A DNA stretch of 64,000 nt from Guadua angustifolia (GCA_036346375.1 CM070520.1:14085791-14149790), one strand, 5' to 3'; numbered from the stretch's first letter, positions 43,955-55,474 are shown. Translations and numbers: made by a program. Notes: generated by a model not told the origin, from the sequence alone.

Positions 43955-45334
43955 TGTGAGATCATGTGATGAAAAATTGGTTGAATGGTGAAATTGGCAT
44001 TGTAAAGTGACTTTGGTTATAACATGTGTGGTGCTTGTGCATGTGTTATGATGAGATAATTATTATGCTGGCGATAGCATGATGGATTCTGCTTGATGCA
44101 ATGCACTCGTGTGAGTAGTTGCATGGATTGACCTTGAGTCAAGTCGTGGACTTGTGCTCGTGCACGGTTTTTGTGTTTATTCATGTGCAGGTGTTGCTCG
44201 AGGGCGAACGTGGTTGATGATGGGACCGGAACTGAGGTTCGAGACTAGGTTCAGGAGGAATCGAGGTCTTGGTGGTCAAGGATGTCATGCGGGACGTTCG
44301 GGCTAGAGAACATGCACATGAAGGCTGGTTAATCACGTATGCGCAGCAGGTGGGCTGTTCATGCGTGCAAGGTTTTGGTTCTGGCCATGTTGGGCCAAGA
44401 TTGAGATAGATACGAACTCTTTCCATGTTGGAAGTGGAGTTGTATTCAATCTCTGTGTTTTTGCTCTGTATAAATAGGGGGAGGTGTCCCCTGTTTATCG
44501 GGTGCAGAGAGGACGCGAGCGTTTAGGTTTGAGGGTTTGTACTCTTGTGTTGGAGTACTTTAGACAATGATATAAAAATCAATCTTCCAAAAAGCTACTT
44601 CTTCTTGCGGCTGTGATTGGCCCTTGGCTTCGACATAGTTGATCAATCGCTTGAAGTTTTGTTCATCACAGCAGTCACGAAGTTCATCACGGAGTTCGGT
44701 TCTTTGCAAAGGTATCATTTTGTGAAGGTAATATCTTTTGATCCGTAGATCCGATTGGATTGATTCTTATTGGGTTTGATTCTTAATTGAATTTAGTTTC
44801 TACAGTTAAAATTTGAAATCAATCCAATGGTTAGATCTTCTATAATTTGTGGTCGCCCAGATTGATGTCATGCTCGCCCGACTGCTCGCGTGGTCGCCCG
44901 GATTCAGTCATCTTGCGAAGGACATAACTTTAGATTCGTAGATCCGATTGACCTGATTCTTTTTGTGTTAGCTGCGGAATTGAGTCTAGTTTCTACAGTT
45001 AAAATTTTATATTAATCCAATGGTTAGATCTCTAGGAATTTTAGTTTTTCTAAACTAGTCGCCTGATTGATAACGTGGTCGCCCAACCTGCTCGCCTGCT
45101 CGCCCAAGTGCCTAACCTACTCGCCCAAGTGTCCTACTAGTTGCCTAGGTGCCCAAACTAGTCGCCCAAGTGTTCTACTGGTCGCCGAAGTGCTCTACTG
45201 GTCTCCCAACTTCGTGAACCGGTCTTCAAGCAATTTGAGTTCGAATTGGGGTGTTTCAAAAAGTTTAAGAATAAGATTTTAGCTTCCGCGCAATCATTCA
45301 CCCCCCCCTCTGATTGATGCCAGCTGATCCTACA
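43955..45334 (+). repeat. 5' LTR of the copia element
   Basis: 1380 bp, starting TGTGAGATCATG and ending GATCCTACA. TATA-like 'tgtataaataggggg' lies at about 44467-44481. Its end region (about 45060-45220) carries short repeats of the type 'ctggtcgcccaagtg'. Confidence 0.93.
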
Positions 45335-45359
45335 AGTGGTATCAGAGCAAGGTTGAGGT

Positions 45360-47467
45360 ATGTCGTCAGATAAGTATGTTAATTGTCCTCCTATGCTTAA
45401 TGATTCAAAATTTTCTTACTGGAAAAGTCGCATGCAATCCTATATTGAAGCTCAAGGTAATGATGTTTGGCGCAAAGTCTCTATTGCATATGATGTTCCT
45501 GATATAGTCACTAATGATAATAAAGCAGACGTTGACTTAAATGCTAAAGCTAGAAACTTGATTTTTCAAGGAATCTCTGAAAAAGAATTTGATCGAGTTT
45601 CTCATTTACATTCTGCACATTCAGTTTGGAAGACATTATGTGACTATCATGAAGGTTCAACTAAGATTAAGAAAGTGCGCAAAAATATTTACCAAAAGGA
45701 CTTTTCTGATTTTATTATGAGACCAGGTGAATCAATTGATGATCTTTACTCTCGATTTGAGAAAATTTTGTGCAATTTGCGTGGTGTTGGAGTTAACAAT
45801 TCAGTAGAGGAGAATGCTAGTAAGATATTGAGATCTCTGACTCCTGAATGGCGCATGGTTGTTACTGCAATCAATTAAACTGTTGATTTGGATATGTTGA
45901 CCATGGATGATCTGTATTCTAGGTTGAAAACTTATGAGATGGATTCTTTATCACCTAGAGCTGATAAAACCTCTACACATACACTTGTTGCTAACTTGAC
46001 ATGTCTTCCGGATTACCATCTTCTGTCTCCTTATGCGCATTAGCTTCTTTTTCAGATGAACAGTTTGAGATGCTCCTGAAGAAGATCTTGTGCTCATTTC
46101 TTCACTGTATTGTCAAAGCACTCAACAATGTGAGGATGAGGAGGCATGGAGGTACTACTTGAGGTCTTTCAAGCTGCTTTGAGTGTGGTCTTCGGGGCAT
46201 ATCAAAGCAAATTGTCCCAAGTTGAAAAAGAAGGAAGAAAGGAACCAAAGACAACGCAGCTCAAGACGTACTACTCCTAGGTGTTCCAATTTTTGAAAAG
46301 TCGCTAAGAAAGTCTTAGCTGTCTTGGAGGAGTGTGATCTTAGTGATGTGGACTTTGAGAGTGACAATGAGCCACAGGACAAGAAGGGAGATACTGATGA
46401 TGACTTCACTGGCATGTGCTTTATGGCTAAAAGGGATAGTGGCAGTGATTCTAATTTTGATGAGGTAGGACCTTCTTATGATGAACTTGAGTATGCTATG
46501 GTTAAATTAGCTTCTGAACTTAAAAAATCTAAGAAGGCTCTTAAAGAAAAAGATCTAGAAATTGATAGTTCCAATTCTGAAATTGCAAGGCTTAGATCTT
46601 TGATTCTTGATGATGATGCCTGTAAGTCATGTGACTTAATTCACAATGAGCTTGTTTCACTTAGGAAAGAACATGCTTCTCTGTTAAAGCAAGATAGGGA
46701 AAATGAGAAACAAATGAAAAATGCTAGCTGTTCAACCATTGATCTGCATGATGCAACCTCTTGTTCAAAATGCTCCATACTGGAATTGAAGTTGCATGAT
46801 GCAAATGCTAGAGTTTCTCAAATGATAGATGCCTTGCTCACTCATGAAGTTCTTTCCTGCTCAAATTGTCAAAAGAGAAAGGAATAGTGGGCGTTCCTGT
46901 AACAATTGTTTAACTCTGTCTAGAAAGGTTGATTACTTGGAAAAATCGTTAGAACGTTTCACTAAAGGAAAGAAAAACCTAAACATGATTTTGGATCAAT
47001 CAAAAGTCAGCACTCATAACAAAGGTTTAGGTTTTGATTCTTATGCTCATCATAAAACACATGTTCCCACTGTTGTCAAAGTTCTTGAAAGTGGAAAGTT
47101 TGAAATTGCAAATGAGCCTAAGAAAACTGTTTTTAAATCTGCTGGAATTTTATCTTCTACTGTGATGAATGCAAATGTTGCTTCTACTTCTAAAGTTAAA
47201 CATTCTGTTAAGTACACTTGCACTCATTGTGGTAGAGATGGACATCTAGTAGACTTTTGCTTTAGGCTAGCCAAACAACAGAAGCAAGAAAAAGCTAAGG
47301 CTAGGTCTAATTTCAGACAGGCACGCTTTACTCCTCATTATGTGCCTAAGGTGATCACGAACACCTTTTGTTGCAAGAAACACGAGAAAGAGCAAAAGCG
47401 ATGTTGTATACAAGTATACTCGTCACAGTGCCTACTAAATGGTGTGTCTCGATCTTTGGATTCCTAA
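45360..47467 (+). pseudogene. Copia gag
   Basis: Starts at ATG 45360 (MSSDKYVNCPPMLNDSKFSY), 12 bp after the primer binding site. The first part has the gag core: SKFSYWKSRMQSYIEAQG, SAHSVWKTLCDYHEGS and RPGESIDDLYSRFEKILCNL. A TAA at 45876-45878 breaks it, and the same frame goes on with DLDMLTMDDLYSRLKTYEM. A coiled-coil-like stretch follows at 46324-46887 (ELKKSKKALKEKDLEIDSSN). A zinc knuckle CTHCGRDGHLVDFC lies at about 47218-47260. Frame breaks occur near 46060 and 46880. Gag of this length with a coiled coil is usual for Sirevirus-like elements. Confidence 0.82.
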
Positions 47468-47529
47468 ATGTCTTTTATCTAACTTGATCTTGAGACATCG
47501 ACATTCTCTTTTGTGTAGGCTGTGAAAGA

Positions 47530-48560
47530 GAGGAAGGAGAACATATGGTTCATAGATTCTGGATGTTCAAGACATATGACTAGTGATTCAAAATGGTTCT
47601 CCTCCCTCACACAAAGTTCTGGTGATGAGGTCATCACTTTTGGCGACAAATTCAAAGGGAAGAATTCTTGGAAGAGGAATTGTGCGAGTCAATGAAAACT
47701 TCATTCTCAAGGATGTAGCTTTGGTAAGCAAGCTCAAATATAATTTGCTCTCAATTTCACAGTTGCTTGATGAAGATCTTGAGGTAAGATTTCAGAAAAA
47801 TTCTTGTTGTATATTAGATGTTTCTGAAAATCTAGTATGCAACATCACTCACATTGGTCGCTTGTTTAAAGGTGATTTTTCGTGTCCAACATCTGAAATG
47901 ACATGTCTTGTATCTCATGTTTCAAAAGATCTAACTTTTTAGCATCGTAGACTTGGTCATATTGGTTTTGATCACCTTTCACGTATTAGTAAATCAAATT
48001 TGCTCAGAGGTTTATCTGAATTAAAATATGACAAAACAAGTAATTTGACTTGCTCTCCCTGTCAACATGGAAAAATGACTGCATCCAAACATTTTCCTAT
48101 CACTGTTGTTATGACTAATGCTCCAGGTCAGCTTCTACACATGGATACTGTGGGACCAGCAAGAGTAAAATCTGCAGGAGGTAAGTGGTATGTTCTTGTA
48201 ATTGTAGATGATTACTCTAGGTACTCTTGGGTATATTTCATGACTACCAAAAATGAAGCTTTTGAATTGTTTCGAGAGTTTGCATTAAGGTTGCTCAAGG
48301 AATTGCCTGAAGCACTTAAAGTAATTAGGAGTGATAATGGAGGAGAATTCAAGAACAATCTTTTTGCTTTTTTCTGTTACGAACATGGAATTGAGCATCA
48401 ATTTTCTTACCGAGTTCCTCGACAAAATGGTATTGTTGAGAGGAAAAATCGTACACTAGTTGAGATGGCTAGGACAATGCTTGATGAATATTCTACTCCT
48501 AGGAAGTTTTGGGTGAAGCTATTTCTCTTGCTTGTTACATTTCAAATAGAGTATTTTTGA
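47530..48560 (+). pseudogene. Copia protease and integrase
   Basis: IWFIDSGCSRHMTSDSKWF (from about 47546) is the copia aspartic protease site. The pre-integrase zinc motif follows: HRRLGHIGFDHL (about 47941) and CSPCQHGKMT. The integrase core has HMDTVGPARV and VDDYSRYSWVYF, then IRSDNGGEFKN and the Glu in RQNGIVERKNRTLVEMAR, so the catalytic D, D and E are present. A TAG at 47940-47942 precedes the zinc motif. The end of integrase is frameshifted near 48515, where the reading changes from FW to an unrelated tail that stops at 48558-48560. Confidence 0.85.
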
Positions 48561-50678
48561 GTGCAAAGCTTCATAGAACTTCTTATGAACTTGGTTTGGG
48601 CGTACTCTAGCATCTCCCATATGCGTGTTTTTGGTTGCAAATGTTTCATTCTCAAACATGGAAATCTTGATAAGTTTGAATCTAGATGCTCAGATGGATT
48701 GTTTCTTGGTTATGCTCTTCATACTCGTGGTTACCGTGTGCTGAATTTAGAAACTAACAAAATTGTTGAGACTTGTGAAGTCACTTTTGATGAGGCTAGT
48801 CCTGGTACTAGACCCGAATTTTCAGGGACACAAGTTACTTGCAATTCTGAAAGTATCTTTTTGGAAGAAAGTAATGATGAAAATGAAGATGAAAGTGGTA
48901 ATCAAGTTGGCAACTCGGCTCAGCCAATTCAGCCACAGGAAGAAAATCAGCAAGCATCTTCGGAAATTCTTCCAGCGAACACACATGGTACTGGACCTCA
49001 GGCAACTTCAGAAATTTCAGCACCATTGCATATTCAACGAAGACATCCTTCTGAACAGATGATTGGTGAGTTAAATGTGCGTGTGCTTCGAAACAGGTAC
49101 AATACTAATGCCTCATATGCTCATACTGCTTTTGTTGCATTTTTTGAACACCAAGATGTAAGTCACGCGTTATCTGATGAGTTTTGGATTAATGCCATGC
49201 ATAAGGAACTTGAGAATTTTGAGCGCAATAAGGTTTGGGTTTTAGTTCCACCTCCTTTAGGTCAGAATATCATTGGAACTAAATGGGTTTTTAAGAATAA
49301 ACAAAGTCAAGATGGGGTTGTTGTTAGAAATAAAGCTAGATTGGTTGCTCAAGATTTTACTCAAATTGAAGGACTTGATTTTGATGAAACTTTTGCACCT
49401 GTTGCTAGACTTGAAGCCATTAGAATTTTGTTGGCCTTTGCTGCATCTAAAGGTTTTAGATTGTATCAAATGGACGTCAAAAGTGCTTTTCTAAATAGTT
49501 TTATTTCTGAAGAAGTTTATGTTAAACAACCTCCTGGATTTGAAAATCCGAAATACCCAGACCATGTTTTTAAGTTGTCCAAAGCTTTATATGGTTTAAA
49601 ACAAGCTCCTTGGGCTTGGTATGATAGGCTTAAATCATATTTGTTGGAAAATGATTTTGAAATGGGCAAAGTTGATAAAACCTTGTTTTCTCTCAAGCAT
49701 GGCAATGATCTGTTACTTGTTTAGATTTATGTGGATGATATCATTTTTTGTGGTACTTCTCATGCTCTTGTTGCCAAGTTTTCAGACACTATGAGCAGGG
49801 AATTTGAGATGAGTATGATGGGTGAGCTCACATACTTTCTGGGTTTACAAGTCAAGCAAACAAGGCAAGGTATCTTTATTCACCAAATGAAGTACACAAA
49901 AGATCTCCTTCGACGTTTTGAGATGAAAACATGCAAACCAATTTTCACACCTATTGGCACAACAACTACTTTGGATCAGGATGAAGAAGGAGAACCGGTT
50001 AATCAAAAGGAGTATCGAAGCATGATTGGATCACTTCTTTATCTCACTGCTTCAAGGCCGGATATACACTTTGCGGTGTGTTTGTGTGCTCGTTTTCAAG
50101 CTTCCCCACGTGCTTCTCATCGACAAGCGGTAAAATGAATTCTTCGCTATTTACAATCCACTTTAGAGTTTGGCTTATAGTACTCCTCATCATCATGTTT
50201 ATCACTTAGAGCCTACTCTGATGCTGATTTTGCGGGTTGTAGAATTAACAGGAAAAGTACCTCTGGAACATGTCATTTTATTGGTACATCTTTAGTAGCT
50301 TGGTCATCTAGAAAACAAGTTTCATTGCTCTCTCAACTCTTGAATCTGAATATGTTGCTTGTTGCATGTTGTGCTCAAGTGCTTTAGATGATATCAACTT
50401 TAAAGGATTTTGGATTAAACTTAGATAGTGTTCCTCTTTTCTGTGATAACACTAGTGCTATTAATATTGCTAAAAATCCAGTGCAACATTCTCGAACCAA
50501 GCATATTGACATTCGCTATCATTTCCTTCGAGATCATGTGGAAAAGGGAGATGTTGTGTTGCATTTTGTTGATTATGATTTGCAAATTGCTGATATTTTT
50601 ACAAAACCACTTGATGCTTCTCGATTTGCTTTTTTGAGAGGAGAGCTGGGCGTTGTGCATCCCATGAGCTTGTTTTGA
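48561..50678 (+). pseudogene. Copia reverse transcriptase and RNase H
   Basis: The first open frame (48561-49724) holds the integrase C-terminus (VFGCKCFILKHGNLDKFESR) and reverse transcriptase: GTKWVFKNKQSQDGVVVRNK, DFDETFAPVARLEAIR, MDVKSAFLN (first catalytic Asp) and KALYGLKQAPWAWYDRL. A TAG at 49722-49724 falls just before IYVDDIIF, the YVDD box. The frame continues to 50138 (LTYFLGLQVKQT, YRSMIGSLLYLTASRPDI). After another stop RNase H appears: YSDADFAGC, RKSTSGTCHF, then LFCDNTSAINIAKNPVQHSR and HIDIRYHFLRD, ending at 50678. The catalytic residues are kept but three or more breaks prevent translation as one protein. Confidence 0.88.
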
Positions 50679-51667
50679 GGGGGAGTTTTATGCCAAGTAT
50701 GTTACTTAATGAGCTTACTTTATCATATTTATTTATATATTATGTATTTCAGCTTATATATGATAATCTAAATTGTGCTACTTGAACTAAAAGTGACATT
50801 GCGGAATTCCTTGGTTTGACTGTCTATAGCTAATACCTTGTGATATCTTGCTTCTATAGGCTTGATAATGAATCGCCTTAACAAATTTGGGCTATGAAGC
50901 ATGTGCGTTTTCAGCTTTACTCTTTCATAGATCATTTAATCTCTTTGCATGTTTACAATAAAAGAAAAGGGAATAAGTAAAAAAAAAAGTGCTCAAATCT
51001 GCAAGAAAGAAGCTTGTTGAAATTATCAAAATGTGCAAAAGCTTCAAGATGTATGCTTCAAGCATGCCATTCCCTAAAAGATAAGATGTATACTTCAAGC
51101 ATGCCATTCATAGAAAATAAAAGAAGTATGCTTCAAGCATGCCACATGCAGTTTATTGTTATAAAGATTAAATTGGTTTACTAGATTGGAGTTGAAACTA
51201 CTTGCTTGTCCTGAGTTGTTACTTGCTTCATTTTTGGCCTAGTTTTTTCTGCCAAGATTTTGCTTAGTACTTGGCTATAGTTGATTAAATTGAGGTTGAG
51301 ATGCATGTTACTCCCTAACTTGTTAAATAATATTAAGTTCATGTATTATGCTTAATATGTGATCTATAAGGTTATATGATCAAGTAAGCTCATTGGTTAT
51401 TGTCTTGGCACTCATTTGTTTTTCCTTGCTGAAATCATTGTCAAAGGGAGAGAAGAAAGCTTACATTCAGGGGGAGAAGTAAAATGTTGGAGAAATTTTG
51501 GAGTTCACACACAATTTGGTTTCCTTTTAGGGGGAGATTTTTCACTTTGCTTTTTGATCACTTTGATTTCTGCTTTAAAATGAAATTTCTTAAAATCTGT
51601 TCTTGTGAGGTGAATGCCAATGTTCAGGTCCAAATGGTGTTGTCAATGTTTTCATCAAGGGGGAGAT
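50679..51667 (+). other. Copia non-coding 3' region with several polypurine tracts
   Basis: Purine tracts of the form AGGGGGAG occur at about 50678-50685, 51468-51477, 51528-51536 and, next to the 3' LTR, 51657-51667. The last one is the expected plus-strand primer. Three repeats containing 'gcttcaagcatgcc' lie at about 51045-51150. No ORF worth calling is present. Confidence 0.75.
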
Positions 51668-53067
51668 TGTGAGATCATGTGATGAAAAATTGGTTGAATG
51701 GTGAAATTGGCATTGTAAAGTGACTTTGGTTATAGCATGTGTGGTGCTTGTGCATGTGCTATGATGAGATAATTATTATGCTGGTGATAGCATGATGGAT
51801 TCTGCTTGATGCAATGCACTCGTGTGAGTGGTTGCAAGGATTGACCTTGAGTCAAGTCGTGGACTTGTGCTCTTGCACGGTTTTTGTGTTTATTCATGTG
51901 CAGGTGTTGCCCGAGGGCGAACGTGGTCGATGACGGGACCGGAACTGAGGTTCAAGACTAGGTTCAGGGAGGAATCGAGGTCTTGGTGGTCAAGGATGTC
52001 ATGCGGGACGTTCGGGCTAGAGAACATGCACATGAAGGCTGGTTAGTCATGTATGAGCAGCAGGTGGGCTGTTCATGCTGCAAGGTTTTGGTTCTAGCCA
52101 TGTTGGGCCAAGATTGAGATAGATACGAACTCTTTCCATGTTGGAAGTAGAGTTGTATTCAATCTCTATGTTTTTGCTCTGTATAAATAAGGGGGAGGTG
52201 TCCCCTGTTTATCGGGTGCAGAGAGGACGCGAGCGTTCAGGTTTGAGGGTTTGTACTCTTGTGTTGGAGTACTTTAGACAATGAAATAAAAATCAATCTT
52301 CCACAAAGATACTTCTTCTTGCGGCTGTGATTTGCTCTTGGCTTCAACATAGTTGATCAATCGCTTGAAGTTTTGTTCATCACAGCAGTCACGAAGTTCA
52401 TCACGGAGTTTGGTTCTTTGCAAAGGTATCATCTTGCGAAGGTAATATCTTTTGATCCGTAGATCCGATCGGATTGATTCTTATTGGGTTTGATTCATAA
52501 TTGAATCTAGTTTCTACAGTTAAAATTTCATATCAATCCAATGGTTAGATCTTCTATAATTTGTGGTCGCCCAGATTGATGTCCTGCTCGCCCGACTGCT
52601 CGCGTGGTCGCCCGGATTCAGTCATCTTGCGAAGGATATAACTTTTGATTTGTAGATCTGATTGACTTGATTCTTTTTGTGTTAGCTGCAGAATTGAATC
52701 TAGTTTCTATAGTTAAAATTTTATATTAATCCAACGGTTGGATCTCTAGATATTTCAGTTTTTCTGAACTGGTCGCCTGATTGATAACGTGGTCGCCCAA
52801 CCTGCTCGCCTACTCGCCCAAGTGCCTAACCTGCTCGCCCAAGTATCCTACTGGTCGCCCAGGTGCCCAAACTGGTCGCCCAAGTGTTCTACTGGTCGCT
52901 CAGGTGCTCTACTGGTCGCCCAGACTTCTAAACTGGTCTCCCAACTTCGTGAACCGGTCTTCAAGCAATTTGAGTTTGAATTGGGGTGTTTCAAAAAGTT
53001 TAAGAACAAGATTTTAGCTTCCGCGCAATCATTCACCCTCCTCTGATTGACGCCATCCGATCCTACA
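51668..53067 (+). repeat. 3' LTR of the copia element
   Basis: 1400 bp, closely similar to 43955-45334. The right end GATCCTACA is followed by agtggtatc (53068-53076), the same nine bases that follow the 5' LTR, before the host frame resumes. The short 'ggtcgcccaagtg' repeat array has a different number of units from the 5' copy. Confidence 0.93.
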
Positions 53068-53076
53068 AGTGGTATC

Positions 53077-53225
53077 TCAGATGGTTTGAACTTCTTCAAC
53101 GAGGTGTTCTGAGCTATCAGTGTGTAGTGCAATTTTAAGTTATCTCGAAAATATAAAAAGATATAGAGGTCGACTTGGACTGATATGAAAAGAAGTAATT
53201 AAAAAAGACTTAAGAGATTAGAATG
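53077..53225 (+). pseudogene. LINE reverse-transcriptase remnant, right half
   Basis: Continues the remnant at 43620-43954: after IVQH the frame reads LRWFELLQRGVLSYQ. Related proteins have LRWFGHVQRRP at this point. Further on, 'aagagatatagaggtcgacttggac' resembles the RGRGRPKLTW-type segment of this family in another frame. Confidence 0.7.
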
Positions 53226-53982
53226 TATCTAAAGGTTGCTGTTGTATATTGGTTGCCGCAACAATTTGTCAGACGGCTTGTGCAGCGCACAGCCCTATTT
53301 AAGTCCTCTCCCCCCTCCCAGTTGCCACATGACCCGTCTAGTCCATGAATGCAGCTTACAACTCGTTACAACACAACTCCAACCTATGCTACCCCACTTG
53401 TCACTCTCATCTTGGTTAGGACTATTGTCAGCTGCTTCTTGATTGATTTTGGTTACAGCAGACTGAACTCTTCTCAGACTTCATCACTTCTTCATTTGCC
53501 TTCTGTTGTCAAAGATCTCCATGGTTGCATATGTGCTAGGTTGTTACCGAGTCGCTTCTTCTTCTTTCCCATCGTTTCCATGGTCGCTGCGGCGCCGGTT
53601 GGCGCTCGCGCCTCGCAGGCGGCGGAGTCGGAGCCCCGGTTGCACTTTCATGGCGGTAGATATGGCGGCGGCGGCGATTGATGAGATGACGGAGGGCTTG
53701 CCGCTCCCTACCGCTCTCCTCCGGTCACTGTCGACCATGGTTGCCTCGTCCTTGTCCTCCTCCTCCCACTGCCTCCCGTCATCTCCGCGATGCATCCTCT
53801 CGCCGCACCACAGTGGCCCAGCTCCGATCCTCCTCGGTCCTCGTCCGCCCCTCCTCCCACCGCGTCGCCCATTGCTACCGTCCATTACCTTCTCCATCGT
53901 GGCGGCATCCGCCTCGACGGCGTCGTGGAGTCACAGAGAGGAGGTGGGGGCAGAGCGGGCGGGGCGCATCTCCTGTTTTTTC
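53226..53982. other. GC-rich stretch, no recognised gene
   Basis: Overlapping open frames exist (for example 53349-53681 and 53506-54012), but none shows a known domain, and the GC-rich, serine/arginine/proline-rich composition explains their length. 'cctatttaagtcctctc' near 53303 could be a TATA-type promoter element. Confidence 0.4.
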
Positions 53983-54197
53983 GGGGGATTTGATGATTTG
54001 CCCCGAAGTTGATATGACTTTGATAATTTACTCAAAGTTGATGTGCGTTTGATTATTTGCCCTATAGATACTTATGACATGTGGGTCATGGGTTCACAAG
54101 TCATATACACATAACAGGGCAAATGATTAAATGCACATCAACTTTGGACAAATTATCAAAGGCATATCAACTTCGGGGCAAATCATCAAATATCCCC
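53983..54197. mobile_element. Mutator-type MITE with long inverted arms
   Basis: Arms of about 80 bp are almost perfectly inverted (GGGGGATTTGATGATTTGCC on the left against GGGGATATTTGATGATTTGC, inverted, on the right) around a loop of about 50 bp. The 9-bp sequence tgttttttc flanks both sides (53974-53982 and 54198-54206), the duplication length of Mutator elements. Confidence 0.88.
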
Positions 54198-54270
54198 TGT
54201 TTTTTCTGTTGCTCATTAATTACCTCCTCTTACAAATGGCTAGCTCGATAATTCTTTTCTCCTCTTGCAG

Positions 54271-54664
54271 ATTCATCTTGGTCCCTCGGAGGTTCTGACG
54301 GGAGTTTCGGGAACAATCGATCCATTTTTCACATTACCCAATGTTATAGCTTCGCCTACCTTTGTCACCAATGCTCGTAGCTAAGATGGACCATTAGTAT
54401 ACAAGTTGCACAAATCTTAAGCAAGCTAATAAAGTCGCCAATGCTCGTAGCTACAATGGACGTTTTGGTCATACTTCAAACACAAGTTGTATAAATCTTG
54501 AAGTAAACAAATGGTGTCACTAATGCTCGTAGCTACGATGGACGTTTTGGTCAGGGAGGAGGAACTCTGTTCCGCATTTCAATGCAGAGCAATGGCAGCA
54601 CAGCATCGTTGGCTTCTTTGGGCACGCAGGGTTGTTTGTTGATGCGGTTGTGGCCTACACGTAA
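54271..54664 (+). pseudogene. Third jacalin copy, single broken exon
   Basis: After an intact acceptor (cctcttgcag) the exon reads IHLGPSEVLTGVSGTIDPFF and FTLPNVIASPTFVTNARS, then a TAA. It resembles exon b of the third-type jacalin domain (42248-42493). A segment around 'caatgctcgtagcta' is then present three times (about 54370, 54436 and 54517), and the rest of the exon follows (FRISMQSNGS, GHAGLFVDAV), ending at TAA 54662-54664. The upstream half of a jacalin domain is absent. The preceding 65 bp resemble the intron of the second copy, so this is a piece of another duplicated gene. Confidence 0.8.
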
Positions 54665-55474
54665 CACGTTCGCACATCTTAATTATGTCATGTTCCTCGT
54701 TGTTTTAGCTGGTGCGAGTGCCTGCATTCATCGCATCCTTCCTTGCTGCCGTTTGGTGGTTAAAGAGGATTCAGAAACTGGTGGTACAAAGCCCCATGCT
54801 ACATAGCTTGCATTTGTCTGAATATTATGAGCTCTCTTTTTGCACGCAGCTTTGAATTGCAAGGGTCTACTGAATTACTTGTGCGCAGATTATTTATGTG
54901 TCTTGCTCATCTTTATGATATCCACACATGAATGATTCACAATATAGTCAGCAAAACCGGCCTTCGTTCATCCTGCATCTCAAGCCATAGCAGTTGCAGA
55001 ACATTGGTGGAAGAACCTAGGTCAACAAACAATGCATGGTTGCCAGAAAGAAGGTTGTGTAGTGCATTCGGTTGCATTACCTGCAATCATGCAAAGCATG
55101 GATTACGTGCTAAAAATTTATTGTCAGACCGTAACCACGTAATTCCAAAGAAGCATACTGTATGAATTAAGACCATACTAAGCATGGAGATTGTATTAAT
55201 TTTCTGATAGTGTGCTGATACATTTGTGATGTCTCGACAGGGATAATCGAGTGGTACGCAAGGCCCTTAGCATGCATGCAAGCAGAATAACAATGCTAGC
55301 GGACTTGTGATCTTCAGCATGAGAACCATCCAAATTCCAAAGTGCCTTTTGTTCTTCTGCTGCTTAAACCATCTTTTTTGGTCCTGCTTCAGAGTTTGGA
55401 TCGGTGATATTTAAGCTTTGGTGATTTTTTTATAGCTTCGATTTCCATCTTTCGTAATCCTTTTTTTAGGGGAA
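54665..55474. other. 3' flank of the jacalin pseudogene, no gene seen
   Basis: Includes text similar to the 3' flank of the second jacalin block ('atattatgagctctctttttgcacgcagcttt'). No other feature can be supported. Confidence 0.45.

Larger units (their letters stand above)
43955..53067 (+). mobile_element. Ty1/copia retrotransposon, Sirevirus-like, damaged
   Basis: LTRs lie at 43955-45334 and 51668-53067. The primer binding site TGGTATCAGAGC (45337-45348) matches the initiator tRNA-Met type, two bases after the LTR. The gene order gag, protease, integrase, reverse transcriptase, RNase H defines copia. A large gag with a coiled coil, about 1 kb of non-coding sequence after pol and several polypurine tracts before the 3' LTR suggest the Sirevirus group. 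Several stops and frameshifts interrupt the polyprotein. The element sits inside a LINE remnant: IVQH before it and LRWFELLQR after it form one continuous frame. Confidence 0.93.

Noticed and set aside
53349..54012. Overlapping frames of 103-168 codons as a possible gene
   Set aside because: No domain, biased composition, frames open on both strands, and one runs into a MITE.
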